A DNA stretch of 64,000 bases from Amanita rubescens. Its lineage: Eukaryota > Basidiomycota > Agaricomycetes > Agaricales > Amanitaceae. A program made the translations under genes and the position numbers. The notes beneath the pieces were generated by a model. That model saw only the letters and a list, made by a program, of their open reading frames with translations. It did no database searches and was not told where the DNA came from. The DNA is taken from NCBI GenBank assembly GCA_015039365.1, contig WION01000193.1, positions 1-64,000 of the forward strand, given 5' to 3'. How positions within the stretch are numbered: the first letter of the stretch is position 1; each line of letters opens with the position of its first letter. Positions 34,386-47,178 of the stretch are shown here, in pieces.

Positions 34386-34820
34386 TGAATCAAAAGGTCC
34401 AACGTGAGAGAGCCTTTACCATTCTGGGGCTATCACGAACGGGTCCTCCCGCCAGAGGGTCTCCCCCTGTGCGATATCTTCTGTGGAGACCAGGCCTTTT
34501 CCCTTCTTGTTATCAATATACCGGACGGTAACCCTGGGAGACCAGCGGCGCGTGTCCAAGTGGGGGATTACGCGAGAAGTGGGAAAAACGGAAACAGAGG
34601 GGTCGTAGTTGGTCAGTGGAAAGGCTCCGCCGTTGGATGGCGTGATCAGCGTGAGACCCTCTGCCTGGAGAATCTTGCGGGTGCGCTTTTCGCTGACAGT
34701 CCAGTGCGGGTACATCGCGAGCAAGTATGCGTGGACTTTGGATATCCCCAATGACGGGTTCTGGCTCTTGAGATCGATAATCGCTCTTTTGAGCTCATCT
34801 TCGGGCGGTGATATGGGCAT
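33280..34820 (-). CDS. SET5: SET5-type histone-lysine methyltransferase
   Basis: A SET-domain enzyme like yeast Set5, which methylates histone H4 tail lysines. The start MPISPPEDELKRAI fits the family's short helical N terminus (then YPHWTVSEKRTRKIL). The SET domain opens with VRYIDNKKGKGLVSTEDIAQGETLWREDPFV (split here only by wording). It is interrupted by a Cys-rich MYND-like insert (CGFCTTPL ... CNARFCNRLCRS ... HPLICPAQ). It closes with HSHLNHSCRPNVSVRH, the Tyr in ELMVTYVNPEL and the post-SET cysteines GECRCDRCVEE. About seven exons. The ATG at 34,820 is 97 bp from the divergent SRPBCC gene. A decayed copy of its middle lies at 23,100-23,880. Confidence 0.88.
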
Positions 34821-34917
34821 TTTTTTTAAAAAAGGGAATTCGTGACTCAGTGCGACCGTTGCGCTCAAAAAATGGGTGATCGATGGTATTTGCTCTTCCT
34901 GCTGCAGCCAAACAAAC

Positions 34918-35519
34918 ATGGCTTCTACCAACATTCCTCCGCTCCCGCCTGGCGTATTTTCCGTCGGCGCAACGAGCCTCATAGATGCACCCATAGACGA
35001 AGTGTGGAACATTCTTCTCGACTTTCCATCCTACAATGAATGGAACTCATTTGTGTATGGCCTCCTTATCCGTTGAATGCCTTCCAAAAAGTGACTCTTA
35101 CGGACGTCGACAGTCGTGGACAGACTATAGTAGATGAGCGTGGGACCCCGTTAGCCGACCAAACACCCACGGAGGGCAGTTACGCCTCGATATCACCTGT
35201 CCACCTCCCCCCGACCATGGGTGAACCTGGCTTGTTCGGCAAGAGCTCCGCATTTGTGCGGATCACCGCTTTGGACCAAGAGAACTACCGCGTTGCGTGG
35301 AGCGTTGCCTCCCTCCCCGGATTCCTCCTCAGGTCCCAGCGGTGGCAGGCCCTTAGCATTGATCCAAGCGGAAAGACAAAGTACGAATCAAAGGAAGTGT
35401 TTGGTGGCGTCATCGCATGGCTTGTCTATTTCTTCGTCTACTCGAATTTGGTTCTGGGGTTTAATGCTCAAGCGGAAGGGCTGAAGAATAGAGCGGAACG
35501 GTTGCATAAGGCTACTTGA
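34918..35519 (+). CDS. SRPBCC (START/Bet v1-like) domain protein
   Basis: A small lipid/ligand-binding fold protein of about 180 residues. It starts MASTNIPPLPPGVFSVGATS. The helix-grip opening IDAPIDEVWNILLDFPSYNE is typical of polyketide-cyclase-like SRPBCC proteins. One intron of 59 nt (35,055-35,113) gives WNSFVRGQTIVDERGTPLAD; shorter donor/acceptor pairs nearby leave the frame. The body continues FVRITALDQENYRVAWSVAS, RSQRWQAL and YESKEVFGGVIAWLVYFF, and a closing helix NAQAEGLKNRAERLH. No ligand or pathway can be named. It shares a 97-bp divergent promoter with SET5. Confidence 0.75.
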
Positions 35520-35862
35520 CATTTCCTCGCGTGCTAGCTTGCCTACGGTAGCAGTTTGACCCAAGTTTTGCTTTGCTTCCAATCATCCCTTTCAGAATGT
35601 AAGGCATAGAGGTTGTAGATAGCAGTAGAATTCTTGTAATGTCAAGACGCAGGTGGATGTGCACTTGGACAAGTCAGCAGATCAGCACGCTGAAGGTGCA
35701 ATCCGGAAACTCCATTAGTTCTCTTGCAAAAATGCGAAATAATTATAACAAAGCTACTGTTAGACTCTACCACGTCCAAAAGACTAACACAACCAAAAAT
35801 AAAATATCAGATATCCAAACGACGTTTTGAGGGTATAAAACAATCGACCGCGTTGTTGCATT
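35520..35862. other. Intergenic, convergent 3' ends
   Basis: Between the SRPBCC gene and the GH3 gene. AT-rich, no coding frame recognised. Confidence 0.5.
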
Positions 35863-38800
35863 TTAAGAAGGGATGGCACCACGCAGCCTAATGTCTCTGC
35901 TGCTTGCTCCGACCGAGAGGCCGATCTTACCTTCCGGACGTCTCCATCCTTGTGCTACGGTATCCCAGATGGAAAGATCATAACGTGACAGCTGGATGGT
36001 CACCGGTTTCGTTTCGCCAGAAGCCAACACCACATCAGTGAATCCTTTGAGGAGAGAAGGTGGCTCGCCAGAAGAAGGGTCCATGTTAACGTAGAGTTGA
36101 GGTATCTTGAAGTGGAGTCATCAGTCAATGCACTTTCGCGACGAATAAACAATAATACCTCTGTTCCGTACAACGACCCAACGTTCTTGACATTGAATGT
36201 GACTTGATAAGCAGGGCGGTGCAGCCTGTCCATCCCATTTAGCGTGTACAAAATCGACGAGCAACTTCGACAAACCAGATAGCAGTTGATGATCCCTGAC
36301 CAGACGGAGATGGTTGCCCAGCATCCCAAGCCCCTTGTGAGCCAGCTTGGGTATTATCTGAATTGTAAACTTTGGACACTTGAAGGTTGCTGTACTCGAA
36401 TTGCGTGTAACTCAATCCAAAGCCAAACTCGAATCGAGGAGTGATTTTTTTCTGGAAAAAAATATTTAGCTTTTGGGTATGGTCCAGCTCAATTCCGAAC
36501 ATACAGCATCAAAATGGCGGTAGTCGATGAAAAGTCTACACATCACATAGTCATCAGATCGACGGCGCTAAGGAGGAAAATAAGGGAGTACATACCCTTC
36601 AGTGTATGGGATCTCCACGATCGCGGTCAGCCCTCCCGGATCTGCCGTAATAAGTTGAGTCGGGTAGTCGGACGGCTGTTTGGCAATTGTGTACGGGAGT
36701 CGGCCTGACGGGTTCCAGTCGCCGTAAAGAACGTCAACGAGAGCATTTCCAGTTTCTTGACCGCCAAGACCAGCCCACAAAACCTAAAATGGTAGGTGAG
36801 TATCTCAGACCACAGGTATCTGCATAGATAATACATACAGCAGTGACGTTCGGGTGTTCAATCCAAGGCTCGAGGATTAGTGGTCCTACACTGTGAACGA
36901 CAACGATGGTATTGTTGTTTTGCGCTGCGACCGTCAAAACTAATTGGTCGCCCGCATGCCACGCCGTCAAATTGTTACTTAGAAACAAGACGTAAGCACG
37001 CGACATTAATAAAAAACTCGGAGCACGTACCGATCTCCTTCATTTCCATCAACGATGATATAGTCTTCACCAGAATCAGCATTGATAAACACGACAGCAG
37101 CCGACTTCTGTGTTGCATACGATGCTGCTGTTGTAAGATCAAAGTCTCTGAACGTCCAGGCGAAAGTCGTGTGATCCTTGGCCGCGCGTCGCTGAATGGC
37201 TTCATAGGGCTGTAAGATACGTAAATTATGACTGCCCATAATTTGATTACGACAAGGTGCTCACAGAAATGAGGTAAGGGAACCAAGCAGTACCAGAGCC
37301 CCAACCCATAGCGAGAATACCCTCGTCACCACCCTTCCGATGTCAGTAACATCTAACCTGCCACGAAGGACGAGACACACCTGATCAGAGAATTGATTGG
37401 GTCCAGCTCCGCCAGGGCCCGCATCGCTACCGATCAAGGCAAGACTCATTGGCTTCTTGAGAGGCAGTGCTCCATTAACGTTCTTGAGTAACACCGTGCT
37501 GGACGCATCAATCTGGCGAACCAGGTCAGCGTGGTCGTCTTGTACGTCAACATGTTCATTTGTGGCTTCATCAAGAGGGAAGAACGCGTTAAAATTAGTT
37601 TCAGGATAAGATGGGGAATCTTGGCCCAGTAAGTACCATCCAGCAATAATGCGGGTGGCTAAGCAACTAGATTAGCGAATTATCGCAAATCGACATTGCG
37701 AACCTACCCATATCGTCAACTCGAGCCTCGGAGATTGTTCCATTTTCTACATATGCCGTCAGGTTCCCACCGAAGTAAGAGGTCCCGGAGTTGAAAGTTA
37801 TATCTCCAGGCATGGTCATCTGATAAACATATTTGAAACCGCATTGAGAAGGCAAATCAGCCCTCCACTTACGTCCAAACCAGCTACTGCACTCAAAGTG
37901 GACATCGTACTAGGAACATATGAGGTTTCGGAAAGAATTTTAAATCTTTATGGTTTCCACTTACGCAGCCCAGTCAGACATAATGACTGATGTGACAATC
38001 AGTCAAATATCCAAATGTGCATATAAAAACACTACTCACAGCCTTGGAAGCCAAATTCGCGTTTGATAATGTTATTCATAACCTTGTCGTTCTGGCATGC
38101 ATACGTATTGTTAATAAGGTCTAGTGATTCACGTAAAATACTGTGTCGGACAACGCGTTCTGCGACGTACTGTAGCTGCACATAATGCTGGTTACACCAG
38201 CCATTATACTTTTCAAGAAAGGTTGAGTATAAATTTCATGTTCAGTGCGATCGTCGACATTGGAGGATTCCTGTGTTCGGAAATGTTCTTGTTCGCTGTG
38301 CCAAAGTCACACATTTGACCGTGAGACAATATATGAAACCTACTTGTTAATCAAATGCTTAGCGCAAGCCTGAACGCCGCCTTGTTGCATTCCAAGAATG
38401 GTCTCATACGCAGCTTCTCCTGCAAGGAAAGGATCGGCACCGAATCCTTCCCAATTTCTTCCGCCTTGCGCAACTCGGCCGATATTCATCATAGGACCCA
38501 AAGCAATATTAACGCCCTTGCCACGGTGTTCCGTACCCATGGCGTGACCACGTAAACGCATCATCTTGCGATTAAAGCTGAGCAATGGTCAATGATTAGT
38601 ATAGCAATTGAAAATGTTTCATACGTCGTAGCAACATTAATTCCTGCAGGGAAAGCAGTGACATGGTCTGCAAAACGGACACCGAGGGGAGAGTCCTGGG
38701 ACGACTGTAAGATTAATTTCACTTTAACAACATCTAACTCACCTCCAGACAAAGGCCAGGCCAATCAGTGCCATTGGCAGATTGAACAGGTGGGGTATTG

Positions 38801-39528
38801 CCCTATGTGCTAACAATTAGCGCCGAAAAGATGCAAAATCTCGCGACGTACGACGCATCTGCCTCCCATCCAGCCAACGCCAGTCGTGATGTTGACTTTG
38901 TCCTCGAGAGAGAATCCAGATATCTGTTGCATTTACCGTAATTGTCAGTAATCGGACCACCAAATATAACCATAGAACACGAGAAGCACGGCAATCGACA
39001 GAACTCAAAGTCATAGACAGACGACGCGTGATGATAATGTTTTGACGCGTCTATTCTTACATACCATTGCTTTCGCCTTCTCATATGCAGCAGCCCATGC
39101 CGGATAAAAGTCGGGGATCAAGGATGAGTCGACCTAAAACACAGTCAGAACTGGAGAAAAACGAGACAAGTAAAGCCAAGCCTGCTCACTGGAGGCGGAT
39201 TTTGAGGACCCGCGGCTGGGAATACTCCAGGGATTGGTTGTTCGGTAGGTGTAGGGAATGGTGTGAAGGAATAAGTCGTCGGCGTGGATGAAGCAGAACT
39301 TGACGAGGATCCAGAAGAAGTACCTGTAGGGACAGACAATGGTGGTGGGTTCGTCGAGGATGAAGGCGGCGAAGAAACACCAGAGGGAATGAGAGACGAT
39401 GCAGTTGGAGCATTTGGCGCGGAAGGTGGAATCAGAGGCAACGAAGGGCTGGAGGGAACGCCGCCGATTTGAGCCAGCACCGTCAGAACCAACGGGTGGA
39501 GGATAACCAACAGCGACAGCAGACGCAT
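35863..39528 (-). CDS. Secreted GH3 beta-glucosidase
   Basis: Cleaves terminal beta-D-glucose from cello-oligosaccharides. The protein starts with a signal peptide [21 protein letters not shown] Ser/Pro/Thr-rich stretch of about 90 residues follows, likely glycosylated. The GH3 N-domain shows [72 protein letters not shown] and [15 protein letters not shown]. The catalytic nucleophile is in VMSDWAATMST. The C-domain has [40 protein letters not shown] and [35 protein letters not shown] is followed by an FnIII-like end. Around 20 exons. The catalytic parts look intact, so it is probably active in plant-wall or glucan breakdown. Confidence 0.9.
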
Positions 39529-40608
39529 CGCGAACTGAAGGAGAGAACTTCGTTAGTCGGTTTAGGACCCTTGCACTAAACCTATTTATGAGCACAATCA
39601 TCGATGATCACATAATGGAATCAGGATCGGTCGAGACTGGATTTGATTCTCAGGCTTCCGGTGAACTATATTATTATCTTGATCCCAAAGCTAAATCGAC
39701 GCTTAACGCGTTCGAGCGTGTAGAACGCCCGCTTTGTGTGAAAGGTCATATGGTACAGACGGAGGCCCGACCTTGCATCCCAAGGACATTCGATGCCGAA
39801 GCCGTCCATTTGAAACGCAAAAGACGTGGCAGTAAATTAACCTTATGACGTAAGTCCCATATAAGGCATAGCTTTTTGACGGCATAGGCTGCACGCTGGC
39901 GGCATTGACGCTGATCGATTAGAGCGTAGACTCCGGAGTGTTTCATTTCTGAGCTCAGATGACCTCCTACACCAGCCCAACGTCCGCATGACCCTACGAT
40001 AAGTTATTTATGTCCTTGCTATCATATTGAGTTTCTATTCCTAGTCCTTTCCCGACTTCGAGAAGCATAAGAAGTCTTCGTCAGCGTTTCAAACTTAGCA
40101 ATTGGAGCTAAATTCCGCTCTATATCTACTCCTATTGTCCACGTTCGACTGTTCGCGGGGCAAGGCGTCCCCTACTTTCTCTTCCACGAACTACCCTTGG
40201 ACCGGAAATATTTGATTTGGCTGAAGTTTTCACCTGCCATCCCACGTCAACGCAACATCGCGATAAATGATACGTGTCGTACTTATAACGATGACAAGAA
40301 CAACTATAAAATATGTCGTCCATAATCCGGCGAACCGGGATACCAGCCGTGATTATATAAAACTGTGGCATGTACACTTGACTCATGTCCCCTTTTGTTG
40401 CTTTCTCGAGCTCCATCACATAGCTGTCATGCACACTCAAGATATCGTTGAGGTTACATATAATCGAAGAAAGAAAACGACTTATAATACATAATAAACG
40501 TTCGTAACGTCTTCTTGTCATAAAAGCTAATGATACGTAACAGAATATCCTATGTAGACTACCAATCTCACCCAATGTCCATATCTTCGTCCATCCAGGT
40601 GACGTATT
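39529..40608. other. Intergenic / GH3 promoter region
   Basis: About 1.1 kb. It holds the GH3 promoter on one side and the 3' end of the small secreted protein on the other. Short open frames have no recognisable content. Confidence 0.45.
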
Positions 40609-41046
40609 TCAAAACGCGGCTGCTGCCAGAACTGCGAACAAGCCCGCAAATGTGCCCACCGCGCCAATGCGATCAGACGACGCGGCGTTGGTGCTACTAC
40701 TACTAGCAGTAGCGGCTGCGCTAGTGCTCGTAATCGTCGTCTGGCCTCCCGAGGTCGTAACTCCTCCGCTACTAGCCGCAGGCACCGAAGTGGAGATACT
40801 CCCGCCAGGTAAAGTACTCGGGGCAGAGACCCCGGAGACCGTGCTGGTCGATGAACTGAGGATGCAATCAAACGTCAATTTTACCAGGTATGGGCACTAG
40901 AAATAAGAGCTTGACCTTGGGATTGATGACGGCACAGATATCGGTCCACCAGGGTTCGTACTCAACGTACTCAAGATATTCACCGTTTGAGCCTGCCCAC
41001 AGAGGGCAGCAAGGAAAAGTGCTAGAATCGCGAGGGGGGCCTTCAT
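40609..41046 (-). CDS. Small secreted Ser/Thr-rich protein, probably GPI-anchored (1)
   Basis: Two exons. The first gives a signal peptide MKAPLAILALFLAALCGQAQ and a short mature start TVNILSTLSTNPGGP. After the intron (ending CCTCAG near 40,870) a Ser/Thr/Ala/Gly-rich body follows. The tail GTFAGLFAVLAAAAF is hydrophobic and ends the protein, as in GPI-anchor signals; a likely attachment site is the SS/NA region before it. About 125 residues. No enzyme motif or Cys pattern. Likely a wall or surface protein. Confidence 0.7.
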
Positions 41047-41090
41047 CTGTGTAACCTTGGGAAAAACTAGGGCCGTAAATTCCATGGCGT

Positions 41091-41100
41091 CTCTTTTATA
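41091..41100 (-). promoter_or_regulatory. TATA box of secreted protein (1)
   Basis: TATAAAAGAG on the minus strand lies 45-54 bp upstream of the ATG at 41,046, close to what is usual for a strongly expressed fungal gene. Confidence 0.5.
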
Positions 41101-41649
41101 CTTATATACACCGAAGCTTGCCAAGCGCGTGGCCGTGCTGATACTCCGCCGCAGTTTAGCTCCTGCGTTTTACACAAACCATTTGGTCATCGGTGTCTAT
41201 TATAGTAGAAGAGGTCACGTTCACGAATCCTGTGCCATCTGTACGTGGAGTTCAAACCTGTTCAGATGTATTCCACGGTGTCGTGACCGTATTGAAAGCA
41301 GTGGTTGGCTTGCGACCCCATTTGTTAAATTTCTCGCTTCCCGTTGTGGAGCATATGGTAGCATGGGAACGCATCATCCAAGCCGCTAAACTAACCTTTT
41401 GTAGCCACTCATTAAACACATTGTTCTTCCGAAAGTTATAATTAGTTCCACGTGTCAAAGAAATTGATCATTAAGCACTGGTAATACTCAAGGCAGCGAA
41501 TAGTACCATATGTAGAGTCTAAGACGTGGATGTAGTGGTTTGTTAAGGCTGGTTCCAAATTAGCAGCAAATTTAACTTCCAAGGCCGAAGCTCCTACGAT
41601 TAGAAAACAAGATTGCAGACGTCCGTGAACAAAGACATCATAGGTTTAT
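41101..41649. other. Intergenic between the two small secreted genes
   Basis: About 550 bp with no convincing frame. It holds upstream sequence of the 40,609-41,046 gene and the 3' flank of the next. Confidence 0.45.
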
Positions 41650-42009
41650 TCAGAGTATGGTGAGGCCAGCAAGAGCGAGAACGCCGGCGAGAGCACCGCC
41701 TGAAATTTGGACAACGACACCAGCACTGCTGCTAGATGTTGGCGTAGCAGTAGAGGAAGAGGTGGCATTAGCGGAGGCACTGTTCGAGCCAGACGCGGCC
41801 GAGGACGCTGCGAGGCTAGCGGTACCAGAGGTCGACGCTACCGAATGGGTGGCATTCGCGGTCGCAGATGCACTATTCAGGTTATAAACAACGGAAAGGT
41901 CAAGTTGTCATGTAAATACTTACGCGGAGGTAGCGCTCTTGTCCGAGCTAGAAGCGGCTTGTACACCAAAGACAAAGAGGGCAGCGAAAAGGGCGATAGT
42001 GGACCTCAT
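41650..42009 (-). CDS. Small secreted Ser/Ala-rich protein, probably GPI-anchored (2)
   Basis: Starts with a signal peptide MRSTIALFAALFVFGVQA. One intron (donor GTAAGTATTTAC, acceptor CTGAATAG) leads to a Ser/Ala/Thr/Asn repeat-like body with several N-glycosylation sequons (NAT). It ends in the hydrophobic tail GGALAGVLALAGLTIL. About 100 residues. It has the same layout as the neighbour at 40,609-41,046 but only compositional similarity; they may be an old tandem pair. No catalytic motif. Confidence 0.7.
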
Positions 42010-42076
42010 TATTTTGCACAGTTTCTGTCGGGGGCAATGTAAGTGCAACTTGCAGTGGTTGCTGCTCGACCAGGGT

Positions 42077-42083
42077 ATTTATA
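42077..42083 (-). promoter_or_regulatory. TATA box of secreted protein (2)
   Basis: TATAAAT on the minus strand, 68-74 bp upstream of the ATG at 42,009. Confidence 0.45.
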
Positions 42084-45000
42084 CAGTACAACCCTTGGTG
42101 GGTACCGTTCCGTAAAGCTATATAAATGGATCAGGCTATAAGTATACTTAGAGTAGCTAAGGACAGACTCTGGGTATAAATAGCGTGCATAGTACACCAC
42201 CGATCCAACACCCTTCTTTGATGGATGTGACACGAGTGTTGACCAGACCTTGTACTACACTGCCGTCCCTGCACTTTGTCAGGTTCGATGACGCGAAGCA
42301 CGTACTTAAGTATGTATAGGTTGCCTGCCTTCTCGGATTTTTAGAGATCGGTGGGGCAAAAGTGGAGATTATATACCTAACAGCTCGGAACTTTGTGATG
42401 ATGGAATTCGTGGCAGGGGATGTGAAGAGCGTTCTTTATATCCGCGCGTCTGTCGATGTTCAATGAGCACTTCTAATTTGTTTAGGGCATGAAGTCTATA
42501 TATTGACATTCCTTACAGGTTTGGTAGAATAACCAGACAACTTCACTAGTTAAACATTGCGAGAACGTTACCCAGGCTGTCGGTGCACATCCAAGAGCTC
42601 CATAGAATCAGCATCAACTGACCTGGAGAGGCAATGGTCCATGGACGATATCATGTCAAATCCACCACGTCAACGCCGGTTTGCATATCTCAATTCTTGG
42701 GTTATCATACCGTAATTGCTAGAAGCCGTCAAAAGGCATAACTTCACCGTAAAGTGCCGTATCGTGAGACCATTCATTTGTTCCTTTTGAGCACTAGTAG
42801 GCAATGGCAATCGAGCATACTTAACGAAAAAACAAAGGAACCTTGTGACTCCTACGATCGCGAGTGACGATGATTGTGACCGCCGGGAAAGCGATTCCCG
42901 AAATCATTGCCTTTCGTGAACAATCTCTATTCGGTGGTCCCACAATTGCAAGTACTTGTCAGTGCCGACAAGGTTGCGAGCGCGACTTTCAACACCGGCT
43001 TCACTCGACTGGATCAAATCCACCGTGTCGTAATATTATATAACTATCATCTACGAAATGAACCGACTCGGAATTGCAACTGTAATTGACGATGCAGAAT
43101 GAATGAACCATCTCCTTCAAGTTTATGGACGCGCAGGAAAGACGGGTATGAACGTAGCCTAGTGAGAGGGGTAAGTGGCTCCGAACCTTTTTTTTTTTTC
43201 GAAACTGGCCACGCCGCTCCCAGGTAGTAGGATAAGGGTATCCAAGTATCCAAGCCTACCGTTAACATCACGCCTCGAGCGGCTCGTGCGAGACTCACGT
43301 ATCAATATTTATGTTCTAGTTGAAAATTCAGTCGAGCTTCTGACAGCATTCCTATATACGAAGATCAGCGCTTGTCACTACGGCCATTGGGAGTAAGGCA
43401 AAAGCGATGTCTCTCCTTCGCATGCATATATTGCGTGCGTCAGTCCATCAGCTCCTGAGCCTCAGGACAACCAACTGGATTGTCACAGGACCCATGCCAG
43501 GGCCGAACGCGCTTCTACTAAGGGAACACTATTTTTTTTTATCCATGTGATTACCACCGTAGTGGACAAGATGCGTGTCAAAGGGATGATAATTTGGCAA
43601 AAATATTACCCTAACTCTGGTTTATATTCGAACCCATAAGAAGTATAACGGCCTTCGACGTTTCCGTATCCCGACGGCGAAAAAGCTATTCGCACATTTC
43701 AGGAATGCGGATAAGAGGATACGAATCGAAGATTAATCATTAAACCATCGGAGTGGACGAGGTGGCGTACCTCCAATGTAGGCGGATTTGGGATTGTTCC
43801 TATACCGTGATGCTTATGTTTGAGCGTTTGAGCCGCTCGGGCCGGTCCGCGGGCTTCAGACACAAGTACTTTGGACTACGGGAGAACAAGGAGACCATTT
43901 ACGTTCAACGGAGTTCAGCCCCGATTGAGTACCTGGGAGAAACCGTCTCCGTTACCGGTTAACACGCATCACAGATATTAAGTATGGCATATCTATCCGA
44001 CGCCATCGATGGGTGTTTCAAATACATCTACTTAATTAAGGAGCTCCGGGAACGACATACCTGCCCTTACAGGACCGACGCTGCGATCTGTACGCGAGAA
44101 ATGGAGCGGAAGGTAAAAGATACCAAGACCGCTAATCCTCGATTAAATAAATCTCTCCTGAAGAAATATCTGCTCCTACAACCAATTATCCATTGATGTC
44201 GCTGTAAAAAAAAAGTCATGTATATGGCTCGCTATCCCTCATCCGTGTTGCAGAATATGGTTATCAGTAGAACTAGCGCCACAATTAGCCGTGTCCGATC
44301 TCAACTTGAAAACACCCCCTGGTTTCGTTGTGTAACCGCGAACGCAGTGAAACGCTGGACATCGGATCGCACATCATATTCTGTATGACCAAATAGACCC
44401 TTGTTAACCACACCGTCACAAGCCTCAGGATGAATCACTTTCAATCGAGCTCGTGATAAAAAGCTCCTCGATTACGGGACGGACAAGAGATTAATGCGAA
44501 TTGACGGCTTCATGACAGTACGGATCATCATCAGGATCAAATGCTGCCTTCTGATACATCTCGAACAACCATCTTGTTCAATCGGACTAATATAGTAGTG
44601 TCCCGAAAAGCTTGGTGTTTTTTTTTGCCAATGGCGTCGCTACCACCAAGGTTGAACCTCATTAGATTGCTCCTTTTTCTAAATTGTTGGAATAGCGGAG
44701 GGCTTACACTGTGGGCAGATACATGATATCAAAGTGCTTCACCAACAGACCTCTAAAATACTTGATTAACAAAGGAACAAAACAAAAGTAAGGAACGTTA
44801 CACGCCATAGGTTGGACGGTGAACCGGTGACGTTCCTCCAAGGCCAAGATATCTGCGAGAATTAAGTGGAAATGGGCTTCAGTCACGTAGGGTGGCTGCT
44901 TACCACCATCGCCTTAGAATTCGAACTTCAACGTGTTAATCTCTCTGGATCCGTCGAAATAGCAAATAAAGGCAGACACGAGCATGGAGTAAAAACAAGA

Positions 45001-45156
45001 GAAATTTTAACTTGAACACTCTGTAATGATCAGCATCGCGACTGTACAGACCGTCCCTATTTCGGTATCACCATCGAAAAGCCTTCAGAGGACCCCTTGT
45101 TAGACCACGCAATCGCAAAGAAAAACATGGTATTGAGATTGAGTACATCGTGTAAG
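42084..45156. other. Gene-poor stretch of about 3 kb
   Basis: No gene, tRNA, inverted repeat or transposon recognised. Short open frames near 43,753-44,196 and 44,541 have no family resemblance and no splice-supported extensions. A T-run sits at 43,189. It may contain regulatory sequence, a non-coding RNA or a decayed element. Confidence 0.45.
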
Positions 45157-46866
45157 CTATCCGCTAGGATTGTTGACTCTCTGAAAGGTATACTTTGTTG
45201 GCGCAAGGCCGACGCGTTTGTTCTCACTATCGTAAGATATATAAAGCCTCTGATGCACGCAGTAACCGAGGATGAATTCGAATCCTGTGCTGGACATTTC
45301 CCCAAGATCACCGAAGATGAGATAAACATCGTCGGATGATGCATTGACGGAGCTGGGTGGCACGGACAATGCATCAGGAATGAGTTCCACAGTGATCTGC
45401 CAGTGAGAAGGAAATGTCATAAGTGAACGAAACCTAAAGTCTAGATGACTTACATCACCGGAAACTTGAATATAAAAGCTCTTCATGTTCGCAAACTGAG
45501 TTTTCGTAACTTTCAAAAGGCCAGAGCCATTGTCGAGGACTGCGCCCGTCACATTCTGAATCATTTTGTACACATCCGATGTAACATATAGCAGTGTCGT
45601 GCCCGAATCAAGAATTCCAGCAGTAACAGGTTGAATGGTTGTTCTTGCGTCGCCGTATTGGAATGATGCATCAATACCCCAGTAGGACGAGGCAGGAGAC
45701 TGGCTTGTGAGGGGGCTAAAGAGCGAGAGATTTGAGCATGCAATGAATAACAGGCGCACATTAAACCCACACGTATTGCAACTCGCCCACGAACCTGCTG
45801 TTATCAACGCCACCTAAATGCGTGTTAATAGTTTCGAGATAAAGATTTGAAAACAAACCAAAGGTAAGGTCGCCCTGCTCAGACACGGGGGAGGGAACAT
45901 AGGAGAGGCTGACTACAGATGCATTCAACAGTCCCTGATTATATGCGTTATCCGTAACAGTGGGGAAGGAGGAAAAGTTAAGGTTAGAGGGGCCGAACGC
46001 AGCACCTATAAAAATAATTCACATAAAATAATTCTGATATCAAGCATTTGCTCACCTGCCGTAAGATCGGTAGGACCGATTCTGCCGGGAGGATATAGTT
46101 AGAATAATAACAGGAGTAAGAATATGGTCATCTGCGTACCCGAGGATCCCATCGCACCCGGTGTCAGAAATACCATATTGCTGAGCAAAAGTCAGCCGGA
46201 AAAACTGAAACTCCAGTATATGCGCACCACTTGAACGGCTGCTATGGATTGATTGTGCACGACCATGTCAGCGATACCTACGATATCCGGATATTCAATG
46301 CCGCCCACAATCGCGGAACCATATACCCCAAGCTAGTTTGGATGTTCAACTTTTGTGTGAACAAGTACGCCTACACTTACGTCTACATTGTATTGAGTCA
46401 CTGCATAATCACTCGGCTTGCCAATGAAAAAGGTATTCGAGCTGTGCTGCGACGTCAGATAGAACACAGATTGGTCGTCACTCCTACCTTCCCGTATCAA
46501 TGATGAGGTTATCTGAGCATGTTCAAACTTGAATAATTTATCGTAGGCCCGTCATGGATAGCACGTACATTCCTTAGGAGGATTGCCAATGTTGACCGGG
46601 ACGCACTGAATGTCTCCCATATCCTTGGTGGCACTGCTATAGGTGCGACGCGCGTTGTCGACTTTGATGCCAGTGGATGAACGGCGAGTTATCGGTTCTC
46701 GGGCTCTAGCTTGGCCGCGTTGCAGGGGGTCAAAGGCGCCATGGTTCTTCCGAAGCCCGTAGCGCTTCCTTGTGGGCACGACGGGGGAACGACTGGGAGC
46801 TACTGGACTAGCGGCAACCGTCAATGCAAGGAACAGAGTGATTAGTGATAGCGAAATGAGCGGCAT
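45157..46866 (-). CDS. Secreted pepsin-like aspartic protease (A1 family)
   Basis: Secreted acid endopeptidase. Signal peptide MPLISLSLITLFLALTVAAS, then a basic propeptide (RKRYGLRKNHGAFD). The first catalytic motif, IDTGS, is split by an intron near 46,450-46,490 and resumes SNTFFIGKPSDYAVTQY. The second catalytic Asp lies in TAGILDSGTTLLYVTSD (about 45,580-45,620). FILGYCVHQRLYISYDSENK near the end is the usual C-terminal strand. About ten exons. A TATA box at 46,957-46,963 precedes the start. It sits in a run of secreted-protein genes and probably serves nutrition. Confidence 0.87.
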
Positions 46867-46956
46867 GAGATTAGACTGTGAATTAAAAGAGCGAATAGTA
46901 TATGAGAGAGCGTGAAGTAGGGGGTTGTGATGAAAGAGATGACGAGGGCATTGGGC

Positions 46957-46963
46957 TTTTATA
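46957..46963 (-). promoter_or_regulatory. TATA box of the aspartic protease gene
   Basis: TATAAAA on the minus strand, 91-97 bp upstream of the ATG at 46,866. Confidence 0.45.
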
Positions 46964-47178
46964 CAGCTGAAGGTGGTGGTCGGTGAAGTTCACGACGTCA
47001 TTGCCGATCATACTACGCTTACCCGTTTTGGTCAAGGTGGACACACAACGTACAACATTTGCTTACATTCTTCTATCTACACTACAGGAGCTTCACATAT
47101 ACACAGATTATATATACGAAAAACCGTCCCAGTGATAAACAATCCTCACTTACCTTTGCGATCCTGAATCCAGATCAA
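46964..47178. other. Intergenic
   Basis: Together with the protease leader, about 310 bp without a gene. Nothing recognised. Confidence 0.4.

Noticed and set aside
34821..35012. N-terminal extension of SET5
   Set aside because: It would overlap the first exon of the divergent SRPBCC gene; the ATG at 34,820 matches the family start.
43753..44726. Two or three frames of 60-70 codons in the gene-poor stretch
   Set aside because: Length is what chance gives; no introns, signal peptide or motif supports them.
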